Source of the DNA: Agrocybe praecox
Taxonomy: Eukaryota > Basidiomycota > Agaricomycetes > Agaricales > Agrocybaceae
Assembly (NCBI GenBank): GCA_964017145.1
Contig: CAXHKQ010000254.1
Location: 1 to 16,265 of the forward strand
Length of the DNA stretch: 16,265 nucleotides
Direction: 5' to 3'
The notes below the pieces were generated by a model, which was given only the letters and a program-made list of their open reading frames with translations, had not been told where the DNA came from and did not search any database. Position numbers and translations under genes: made by a program. Position 1 is the stretch's first letter. Each line of letters starts with the position of its first letter. Of this stretch, positions 8,555-15,719 are shown one piece after another.

Positions 8555-11500
8555 TTACAGCTTCAGTTGGGTTTCGTTGAGGAAGTTGATGATTTCTTGT
8601 AGTTCGTTGTCTTCCGCCGTTTTCAAGATGTTTTGCAAGCCCATGTTTGTGATTTTCGTGTAATTTTGTCGTATGTGTTGGTGTTTGGTGCAGTGTTCTA
8701 TGAGATGTTGTGCGGTTTCTTGTGTGTGACATGCTTCGCATTGATCGTTGTCTGTGTTTCTGATCATATACAAGTATTTTTTATCGAAGCAGTGTCCGAT
8801 TCTTAGTCTGTTTATAAGCCTAATGTCTTTGGGGTTTAGGGCGCTATTTTTAAACCATGTGTTTTTTCGTGGTGCATTGTTAATTTGGGCGTAGTAACGG
8901 CCGACTGTTTCTGTTCTGTGTGTGTAGTCGACTTCCCAATTATGAATTAATTGTTTTTTTATTATGTTTTTTGTGTCTCCAGGAGGTGTTTTAACGTTTA
9001 TTTCGTGTGGATTGACTACGCCAAGACACGCCTTCTTCGCCAAAGCATCAGCTCGTTCGTTGCCACTCACACCTACGTGCGCTGGGACCCATTGAATAAA
9101 TATGCTAGTTGTTGGATTTGCATTGGCGATTTGAATGATTTTTTGTTCGTAATACTTGTCCTTATTATTTGTTTCAATTGTGTTTTTAATAGAAACGCAA
9201 GACGATAGTGAATCGGTGAATATTACTATGTCTCGACGTTGCATTTTAACTAGAAGTTGCATCGCGGTCATTAAAGCGATGATCTCTGCTGTTTTTATGC
9301 TTATAGATTGTTTGATCCTGAAGCTAAATGATTCTTCTGTGTCCGATATAAATATGCCTACGCCGACCTGATTGTTCATAAGAGATGCGTCAGTGTACAC
9401 TTTGGATTTCGCCGAATGCAAACTAATCTCTTCTAAAGCTGCCAATTTGTTGTCAGCAGGGTTCTTGTTTTTGTCGTATGCAGGTATGCGAAGTGATACG
9501 ATGAGGTTGATCGGAGTTCGTGAAAAAATAATTTTGTTTGGCAGGCTGGTTAGAAACATGTTAAATCTTTCGTATGTAGCATTTATTGATGATGTGCTTT
9601 CTCTGCATAGTATATCTCTTCCCAAGGCGGTGTTGTTGTATAGGTGTTTAATTATATGATTTAGTGTGCTGAAATCTTTGAGATATTCTACTGGCAATGT
9701 TGCAGATTCGGCAACAACGGCCGGAATCGGTGATGTTTTTGTGACTCCTAATACTACCCTCAGAGCATTATTGCTCACTACTTGCATTGATTTTATGTTC
9801 TGTTTGCGTTTGGAGCCAGTAATTGCCGATCCAAACAGAAACCTCGACACGATAGTTGATTTGTACACGTTTATCATGGTGCTAGGATGTGCACCGCCTC
9901 GTTTGTAGTTCAATATTTTCAACACATTAATATATTTTAGGCATTTCTCCTTACATTCTTTGAAATGTCTTTCGAAGTTCAATTTGGAGTCGTATATTAT
10001 TCCTAATATTCTTAAAGTGTTGACTTGTGTTATTGTATTGTTGTTTAGGCTTATTGGAATTTGTGCGTTATCTCTATTATTTATACACATAAACTGTGTT
10101 TTATTCAGGTTTATGTTGAGATTTAAGTTACCGGTTTGGATATCTAGATTTTGTAACAAATTATTCGCTTTTGCTGACAGGTTCTGTGCATTCCTGTCTC
10201 TAATTAGAAATGTGAAATCGTCTGCATACTGGAGCACTTGTATGTCGTCGTTTCCAAGGCAATGTAAACTAATAGTGTAAATGTTGAAAAGAAGTGGGCT
10301 TAGTATATCACCCTGGGGCAGTCCATTGTCTAGTATTATGTCTGACCAGAAATCTCGGGTTTGAAGTTGCACTTGTCGGTTATTGAGTATTTGGAAGATC
10401 CAAAATAAATATTTGTTTCCAAATCCTAACGCTCCTAACATGTTAATTAGTGTTTTCGTTTGAACTTTGTCAAACGCCTTCTCCAAATCTATTGATAATA
10501 ATAAACTGATATATTTTTTTGAAGTGTTTTCTTCTATTTGTTTTACTAAGGTTGTCCCGAATTCGTTGATTCCAGTCCCTTTACGGAAACCAAACGAATG
10601 GTCCGGTAGAATATGTCTTGCTGCTACTATGTCGTTTATTTTGGACTGTATATATTTATTAAATAGTTTATAAATAACATTCAACAATGAAATTACACGG
10701 AAACTTTCAATACGATTTTTTTCTTTTCCTGGTTTTAATATGGGTATTGCTTTCACTAATTTCCAGTTGAGTGGAAGTTTCTGTTGGTTCCACATTTTTT
10801 CTAGCATCTCAACTAATTTACCTGTCTGTTCTTCTGTAAGTAGTTTTAACATTGCGTTAGAGATTTTGTTTATGCCTGGTGCTGTGTTGCTCAAATTTTT
10901 TATATTGTCCCTGAAGAATTTAAAGTCTAGTTTATCACAGTTGATTTCGGGCGCAGCGTATATGTCGTTATTTATACAGCTTTGCGTGTTATAATTATAA
11001 TCTAGTACCTTCTTTAGTTTGTCGTTCGAATCTAGGAACGAACCATGGTTACCAACTTTACCTGGGTTGAACATATTAATTTTTCTATAAATATCTCTTA
11101 TGTTATTATTTGGATTTATGCTGTCTAAAAAAGTGTTCCAGCTCAATTGTTTTTGTATTCTTGCTTCTCGTTTAAACCTAGACACGTATTTTTTTAATTC
11201 TATCGAGTTAGCCAAAGTTTTGTTTCTGAAATATAATCGTTGTTTTATCCTTTTTAATTTCCACAATCTTTCTAGTTTCTCCGTCCACCAAGGCTTTGGA
11301 GTATATTTAGCATTTGTTACTATGGTTTTGGTGCAATCTTTCAATTTTTCTTCTAATCTACTCTCGAATTCTTCGATGCATGACACATCGCTAAAATCGA
11401 TACATGGAACTTCTATTTTTAGCTGGTCCATATTTATTTTCGACACTACCTTTCTGCTGCTTCTACAATCGTTTTTTCCCAATATACATAATATTGGGAG

Positions 11501-12127
11501 GTGATCGGAGCCTGCATTGTCGTCGAGCACCTTCCATTGAGCATACTGAGCGTAATCCTGGGATATTATGCTCAAGTCAATGGCTGTGCAGCTGTTTGTG
11601 CATAATTTGATGTGTGTCGGACTGCCATCGTTAAGCAGAACTAAATTGGATTGTGTGAGTTCTTGAGCTATTAAATTCCCTCTTGCATCATTTTGGGCTA
11701 AATTATTGTCCCATAAGATATTGTGAGCATTAAAATCGCCACCGATGAAAGTTTTCGATTTCAGTGCGTAATGTTGAAACACCCTGTTGAGTTTGGACGC
11801 GATAAGTGAATTGCTTATCGCTGGGGGTATGTATATCGATACAAAAGTGTGATACTCGGTTCCTATGAAAGCTTTGACTTCTACTACTTCAACAGGTTCG
11901 AAGTTTTGAATTTGAATTTGTATTTGTGCATCGTATTCCTCTTTCACCATGATTGCGACACCGCCGTAGCCATCCGCTCTGTTTTTTGTAAAAATATTGT
12001 AGTTTTTTATTTTTAAATTTGAGTTTTCTCTCAACCATGTTTCGCTAATTATACAAATATCTATGTTCAATTTAAGTAATAGTATCTCTATGAAAATTCG
12101 ATTTGAAACTAGACTTCTAGCGTTCAA
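8555..12127 (-). CDS. LINE ORF2: endonuclease, reverse transcriptase, RNase H
   Basis: A 1,190-codon frame encodes the catalytic protein that nicks target DNA and copies the element's RNA in place. Numbering is from a TTG at 12127. The AP-like endonuclease (about 1-215) has NARSL, SETWL (E29), GGDFNAHN (129-136) and SDHLP (207-211). The RT (about 455-720) has SIDLEKAFD (545-553), GLPQGDILSP and YADD (634-637). RNase H (about 908-1033) has YTDAS (D913), E948, FTDSL (D972) and NERADALA (D1027). A C-terminal C-x2-C-x7-H-x4-C knuckle spans 1130-1146. An RT motif that is usually RPISLL reads RVISLL here. The frame is open upstream to 12169, with a stop at 12170-12172 and no ATG before residue 60, which lies beyond E29. 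The true start is therefore non-AUG or by recoding from ORF1, with which it overlaps. Confidence 0.93.
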   Translation of the reverse strand: MNARSLVSNRIFIEILLLKLNIDICIISETWLRENSNLKIKNYNIFTKNRADGYGGVAIMVKEEYDAQIQIQIQNFEPVEVVEVKAFIGTEYHTFVSIYIPPAISNSLIASKLNRVFQHYALKSKTFIGGDFNAHNILWDNNLAQNDARGNLIAQELTQSNLVLLNDGSPTHIKLCTNSCTAIDLSIISQDYAQYAQWKVLDDNAGSDHLPILCILGKNDCRSSRKVVSKINMDQLKIEVPCIDFSDVSCIEEFESRLEEKLKDCTKTIVTNAKYTPKPWWTEKLERLWKLKRIKQRLYFRNKTLANSIELKKYVSRFKREARIQKQLSWNTFLDSINPNNNIRDIYRKINMFNPGKVGNHGSFLDSNDKLKKVLDYNYNTQSCINNDIYAAPEINCDKLDFKFFRDNIKNLSNTAPGINKISNAMLKLLTEEQTGKLVEMLEKMWNQQKLPLNWKLVKAIPILKPGKEKNRIESFRVISLLNVIYKLFNKYIQSKINDIVAARHILPDHSFGFRKGTGINEFGTTLVKQIEENTSKKYISLLLSIDLEKAFDKVQTKTLINMLGALGFGNKYLFWIFQILNNRQVQLQTRDFWSDIILDNGLPQGDILSPLLFNIYTISLHCLGNDDIQVLQYADDFTFLIRDRNAQNLSAKANNLLQNLDIQTGNLNLNINLNKTQFMCINNRDNAQIPISLNNNTITQVNTLRILGIIYDSKLNFERHFKECKEKCLKYINVLKILNYKRGGAHPSTMINVYKSTIVSRFLFGSAITGSKRKQNIKSMQVVSNNALRVVLGVTKTSPIPAVVAESATLPVEYLKDFSTLNHIIKHLYNNTALGRDILCRESTSSINATYERFNMFLTSLPNKIIFSRTPINLIVSLRIPAYDKNKNPADNKLAALEEISLHSAKSKVYTDASLMNNQVGVGIFISDTEESFSFRIKQSISIKTAEIIALMTAMQLLVKMQRRDIVIFTDSLSSCVSIKNTIETNNKDKYYEQKIIQIANANPTTSIFIQWVPAHVGVSGNERADALAKKACLGVVNPHEINVKTPPGDTKNIIKKQLIHNWEVDYTHRTETVGRYYAQINNAPRKNTWFKNSALNPKDIRLINRLRIGHCFDKKYLYMIRNTDNDQCEACHTQETAQHLIEHCTKHQHIRQNYTKITNMGLQNILKTAEDNELQEIINFLNETQLKL

Positions 12128-13601
12128 TTGTAGCAGATTGAATGGATTGGGGCGGATTTTTGAACTTGTTTATGCTAGGATTAATTTTGTATTTGTGGAA
12201 GTGGTCCAATATTTTCGCATGCATGTTTTTATTCCCATGTAGGTTCTCCACTGGCGTTTCCGCGTTGAGTTCCTGTTCCTGGGTTGGCTGTTTTTGTTGG
12301 TCCGACTTCGTCTTCATTTCCTCAGCTGGTGGTGGTGCGCTCTCCATTAAGGTCCGCAGCAATGTCTCCGCTTCTCGTAATCGTGCAATTAGCTGAGTGT
12401 TCAGCTCCGAGATTTGGACGACGTTTGCGTAGGTCTCTTTTTGTGCTGAAATGGAATTGATAAAAATGTTAGCATCTTGATAGTTGCATTTGTTTTTCAC
12501 CATTCTTTCTTTTATTTTCATTTCTGTTTGCATTTTTGGGCATGCGTTGCTGTTTGTGCGGTGAGTGTTATCTGTTGTGCAGTATTTGCATGTTGGTGTG
12601 CATGTTCGTGTACAGTGTGTGCATGAGCGGTTGCATGTTTGATCCCCAAATGCATGAGTTGTTGCGCTACAGTTTGTGCACAGCGTATCACGAGATTTGC
12701 ACCATTTGGCAATGTGCCCATAGTTAAGACACTTATTGCACAACACCGGCTTTGGGATAAAATATTCTACCTTTTTTATCACCCTGAACAAAATGACCTC
12801 CTTCGGGATATCCGTTGCACGGAATTGAATTTTCAACGATGTTCCCGGTTTAGCTGTTCGTGTTTTGGGATCCCAATAGTTCAGCCTTTCGAATGAGTCT
12901 ATTGGGATTTTACACTCCAAAAACTCCCAGATTTCATTGTCGTTCAACTCCGTTGGAACGTTCCTGATTATGCCCTCTGACTTGATATAGTTATTGGGGA
13001 TGAACGCTTTGTAGTTCATTTGTGTGTTTGTTGCACACAAACGAACGATGCTGTTGGCGGAGTCCCTACTTTTGCACTGCACACGGATTTTGTTCTGTGC
13101 CAGCGTGCGAATCTCGGTGATTCCATCAATTTTCCACGCCATAAACGTCTTTGAGACCAATATATCGTTGATGTTTTCTTTTTGCACTATCACATTAAAT
13201 GGCGCACGATCGTTCTCTGTGTAGTAGTTTGGTGTAGTTTGGTGCATTGTGGGTCGGTGTGTGTGTGGTGTCGTGTTGTTCTTGGGTGCTGTGTTTGTGT
13301 TTTGTGTGATGCCTATGATTTCGTGTATTTGTGCTGTACTCATCTGTTTCGTTGTGTTCAGGGCTTGCGGGTTCATTGCTGCTGTTGCTGGGTGGGGGTT
13401 GCTGTTGCTGCTTGCTGTTGCTGGATGGTCGTTGCTGTTGCTGCTTGCGGTTCCTGTGGCGTTGTTCTGCCGTTGCTGTACTTCGCTGCTGGTGTTCATG
13501 GGTGTGTCTCCGTTGATGTGTGTGTATTGTCCTGGATCATTCTGTGTGCACTTCTTTTTGTTGCCACCGGATCTCTGATCCGTTTCCGTTCTTTTCGTCA
13601 T
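12117..13601 (-). CDS. LINE ORF1: gag-like RNA-binding protein with CCHC knuckles
   Basis: This frame of 494 residues should coat the element's RNA. I chose the ATG at 13599-13601 because it is the first in-frame ATG inside the element and has A at -3. The same frame stays open to 13982, but that part crosses the 5' UTR and the flanking DNA. The N-terminal 135 residues are low-complexity, with a duplicated HPATA/SSNSN segment. About 135-283 resemble the RRM/pre-C2HC region of I and Jockey ORF1 proteins. Knuckles lie at C288-C291-H296-C301, C308-C311-H316-C323 and C338-C341-H347-C354, with extra cysteines at 327, 330 and 334. A leucine-rich helix near 398-421 may form a coiled coil. The stop at 12117-12119 lies inside ORF2. 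Confidence 0.88.
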   Translation of the reverse strand: MTKRTETDQRSGGNKKKCTQNDPGQYTHINGDTPMNTSSEVQQRQNNATGTASSNSNDHPATASSNSNPHPATAAMNPQALNTTKQMSTAQIHEIIGITQNTNTAPKNNTTPHTHRPTMHQTTPNYYTENDRAPFNVIVQKENINDILVSKTFMAWKIDGITEIRTLAQNKIRVQCKSRDSANSIVRLCATNTQMNYKAFIPNNYIKSEGIIRNVPTELNDNEIWEFLECKIPIDSFERLNYWDPKTRTAKPGTSLKIQFRATDIPKEVILFRVIKKVEYFIPKPVLCNKCLNYGHIAKWCKSRDTLCTNCSATTHAFGDQTCNRSCTHCTRTCTPTCKYCTTDNTHRTNSNACPKMQTEMKIKERMVKNKCNYQDANIFINSISAQKETYANVVQISELNTQLIARLREAETLLRTLMESAPPPAEEMKTKSDQQKQPTQEQELNAETPVENLHGNKNMHAKILDHFHKYKINPSINKFKNPPQSIQSATIER

Positions 13602-13834
13602 TCTCCTGTCCTTTTTCGGTGGCGAGGCCACCGGCGGCTTGTGACGCCCCGTGTTCACTTTTGTGTTCACGAAACTGTGTGTGTTTTGTTTAGTCCAGTG
13701 TTCACTGTGTTGATGTTGGGTGGTTTGGGGGGGGGGGGGGGGGTGTCTTTGTTTGGTGTTCACAAATTTCCACTCGCGGCACGAACAGCTGGAATTAGTT
13801 CGTGCATCCCGCACAGCTGATTGAACTGAACTGC
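13602..13834 (-). promoter_or_regulatory. LINE 5' UTR with putative internal promoter
   Basis: The - strand from 13834 begins GCAGTTCAGTTC, with two CAGTT initiator-like motifs of the kind seen at the 5' end of I and Jockey elements. If the A at 13832 is +1, bases +28 to +32 read GCACG, matching four of five positions of the Drosophila downstream promoter element. Non-LTR elements of this group carry TATA-less internal promoters, so the position fits. The UTR also has repeated GTGAACAC words and a 17-base C run on the element strand. Promoter activity is inferred. Confidence 0.5.
13727..13743 (+). repeat. 17-base G homopolymer in the LINE 5' UTR
   Basis: Seventeen consecutive G on the + strand (C on the element's RNA) sit about 90 nt inside the element's 5' end. 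Such runs are often length-variable or miscalled in assemblies. The run is outside both ORFs if ORF1 starts at 13601. Confidence 0.85.
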
Positions 13835-13843
13835 CTCGAAAGT
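13835..13843. repeat. Candidate target-site duplication, right copy
   Basis: CTCGAAAGT is identical to 8459-8467 and abuts the initiator-like 5' end of the LINE. It defines the upstream boundary of the element and leaves the sequence from 13844 on as flanking host DNA. Confidence 0.6.
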
Positions 13844-13929
13844 CTACTACTACGCCATACAGATCACGCACGACTAACTTCACTTCGGATACAATTTGCC
13901 TGTTCTCCGACACCAACATATGAAAATCT

Positions 13930-14110
13930 TCCAGATTTCCAAAGATTTTAATACAGTTACAAAGATTTACGTCGATTTCCAAAGACTTCTAATGTCTGAA
14001 AATGTCCATTGATTTCCAAAGATTTCCGACAAAGTCCGAAGATTTCTGGTTATTTCCAAAGATTCCCACTTGATTTCCACTTGATTTCCGACGAAGCGTG
14101 CACCGATTTC
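13930..14110 (+). repeat. Degenerate GATTTCC/AAAGATT repeat array
   Basis: The word GATTTC or a near variant recurs at about 13934, 13974, 14011, 14021, 14041, 14061, 14072, 14083 and 14105. It is often followed by CAAAGATT or CAAAGACT. Spacing is irregular, about 10-40 bp. The array lies between the LINE's right-hand duplication and the PQBP1 5' region, so it appears to be host DNA. Function is unknown; it could be a decayed minisatellite or clustered binding sites. Confidence 0.65.
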
Positions 14111-14249
14111 TAGAGTGATTCGCCCCTCGTGTATCTCTTCATCAAAACAAATTATTCGATTTGTCGCCGGCGTGTTATTATCAGCGTGCGCGTCCGCCTA
14201 TTCCCTCAACCGCGGTGCCCGCGCAGCGTACAAACTCCATTCTGCAAGG
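14111..14249 (+). promoter_or_regulatory. Presumed PQBP1 5' UTR and proximal promoter
   Basis: This GC-rich stretch just before the PQBP1 start codon should contain the transcription start. I see no clear TATA box. The base at -3 of the ATG is A (CAAGGATG context would place G at -1), an acceptable start context. The LINE's own promoter points the other way about 280 bp upstream of here. Confidence 0.4.
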
Positions 14250-15581
14250 ATGCCCCTGCCTCCGGCGCTGCTGCAACGCCTGGCCAAACGCGGTCTGGTG
14301 GACAAATCGAAAGCCAGTAAGTCAAAGTTTCACCCAAATACCCAGCATCAACCATCAACATCTAATCGCTCATCCCACTCACATACGCACAGCAACCCAA
14401 GCACGCCGCCCGGCCGCCGCCGCCCACCACAACAAATCCGCCCAAAACGAGGAGATCATCGCCGAGAACTACGATGACGAGGACGACTCCGCCACAGCCG
14501 CCAGCAAATCCACCATCCCCACCAACCCGACGAAGATGGCCGCAACCTCCACTGCTCTCCACCCGAAACGCCGCCACGACGAGGCGGCCGCCATCGCCGC
14601 CGCCGCCGCGGCCGAACAGCCCGAACCGTATCCGTACGACTACGAGCCGGAGACGCGCAAGCCAGCCGAGAACCACTGGAGCCAACGCGTGAAGCGGCGC
14701 ATCGTCGACGCCACCGAGACGGCGGGCTTCCGCGGCTGCCCGAACAAGTACAACATCCATCACAAGTGCACGCTGCACTGCATGCACACGTACGGCGATG
14801 GCGTCACGGAGCCGACGCGCGAGTACAGCCGTCGGCAGAAGCGCCTGCTGCGGCTGTTCCCGTTGCCGCGCGATTGGCGCGAGGTGTGGGACCATGGATG
14901 GTAAGTTAGGGTCGGAAATAAACGCTCTGTTGACTAGTCCTGATTTGAATCCATTCCTCTGTCCTCCTTTCCGCCAGTGGTGTCCACTACTACTGGAATC
15001 GGGCCGACGATCTGGTCGCCTGGCTGCCGCCCGGCCACCCCAAAGCCGTCATCGGCAAAGCGGCCGCCGTCCAGCGACGCGAACTCGAAGCGCTGCTGCC
15101 CGACCTCGAACCGGCCGATGCGACCGGCGAGGCGCCGCCGCCCCTCATGACCATCAACATCGAGGGCATGAACATCGAGCTGCCCATTCCGGCCGCAGCG
15201 GTGCGTGAACGCTCTGCCGAGCCGGCGGAGCCGCCGATGCGCGCACCGCCTCCGCAGCATCGCAAACCGAAGGCGCGCGACCTAGAGAAGTCGATCATCC
15301 GATCGCGCGTCGATCGGCGCAAGCGCGGCGCTGCGGCCGGTGGCGGCGGCGCACTGGATCCGATGGATCCGGCCTCGTATTCGGATATTCCGCGTGGCAA
15401 ATGGTCGGCGGGACTGGATCGGGAGAGCGAGAAGGCGGGCGTGGACGCGACGGTGACGGGAACGGCGTTCCAGCAGCGACCGTATCCGAGTCCGGGAGCT
15501 GTGCTGGCGGCCGCACAGGGCGGAAAGGGTAAAAAGGCCGCGAAAGGGTCCGACGACGGTGAAAGCGATGGGGACGATTAG
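14250..15581 (+). CDS. PQBP1: Polyglutamine-binding protein 1, three exons
   Basis: The spliced CDS is 14250-14316, 14393-14900 and 14978-15581, giving 392 residues with matching phases at both junctions. The protein starts [15 protein letters not shown], as in animal PQBP1, and has [10 protein letters not shown] at 42-51, a conserved acidic motif. A WW domain lies at about 180-213 (W184, YYWN at 196-199, W207). The C-terminus has [10 protein letters not shown] (319-328) and [13 protein letters not shown] (356-368), the segment that in human PQBP1 binds the U5 snRNP protein U5-15kD. PQBP1 is a nuclear splicing-linked protein. Compared with the human protein there is a long Ala/Pro/charged insert (about 55-135) and a Cys/His cluster at 138-154 before the WW domain. 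The human Arg/Asp repeat region is replaced by a different, basic linker. Confidence 0.93.
14317..14392 (+). other. PQBP1: PQBP1 intron 1
   Basis: The intron is 76 bp, with donor GTAAGT at 14317 and acceptor ACGCACAG ending at 14392. It interrupts codon 23 after its first base. Removing it joins the conserved N-terminus in frame to the segment with [10 protein letters not shown]; read through, the first exon's frame loses homology. Confidence 0.85.
14901..14977 (+). other. PQBP1: PQBP1 intron 2
   Basis: The intron is 77 bp, with donor GTAAGT at 14901 and a pyrimidine-rich acceptor, TCCGCCAG, ending at 14977. It splits the WW domain inside codon 192. Splicing creates the Cys-Gly pair that precedes HYYWN, as in other PQBP1 WW domains. 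Without splicing the frame stops at once. Confidence 0.92.
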
Positions 15582-15719
15582 ATTGTATGGGTTTGCTCAT
15601 CTTGATTGCATTACGCGCACGCCGCTAGAACTACAAACATCCACATGTGTGATAACGTTGTGTGTATTTTATACAAATAACTAGATTCTACGACACTTTC
15701 ATCTTAGTCCACTGCGAGC
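15582..15719. other. Shared 3' region between convergent genes
   Basis: Only 138 bp separate the PQBP1 stop from the stop of the convergent mS34-like gene. Neither strand has a perfect AATAAA. ACAAATAACT at about 15673-15682 (+) is an AT-rich candidate, but not a strong one. The two transcripts' 3' UTRs may overlap. Confidence 0.45.

Larger units (their letters stand above)
8467..13834 (-). mobile_element. I-group non-LTR retrotransposon (LINE), apparently full length
   Basis: On the - strand this element of about 5.4 kb has a 233-nt 5' UTR, ORF1 and ORF2. An 88-nt 3' segment follows, ending in (CAA)5 instead of poly-A. ORF2 has endonuclease, reverse transcriptase and RNase H in one protein. 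RNase H with an AP-type endonuclease points to the I group (I, Outcast and relatives) and away from Jockey or CR1, which lack RNase H. Both ORFs are uninterrupted and the key motifs are present. Together with the flanking 9-bp repeat, this suggests recent insertion and possible activity. It is AT-rich compared with the host genes and the BEL element. The exact family name would need a search. Confidence 0.9.

Noticed and set aside
8951..11610. Series of + strand ORFs of 60-134 codons
   Set aside because: They are antisense shadows of LINE ORF2, with hydrophobic, low-information translations and no domains.
8555..12127. Jockey or CR1 assignment of the LINE
   Set aside because: ORF2 contains a clear RNase H domain with its four acidic residues, which Jockey and CR1 elements lack; the I group fits better.
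13182..13820. 212-codon + strand ORF, rich in Cys and Val
   Set aside because: It is antisense to LINE ORF1 and its 5' UTR and reads low-complexity GTT/TGT sequence. The ORF1 frame has clear knuckle motifs.
13602..13982. N-terminal extension of LINE ORF1 to a start at 13982
   Set aside because: The frame is open, but it crosses the C run, the 5' UTR and the candidate target duplication, and its ATG lies outside the element.
14362..14895. 177-codon - strand ORF
   Set aside because: It is antisense to PQBP1 exon 2 in GC-rich DNA. It is dominated by Arg/Gly/Val and has no motif; the + strand frame is conserved PQBP1.
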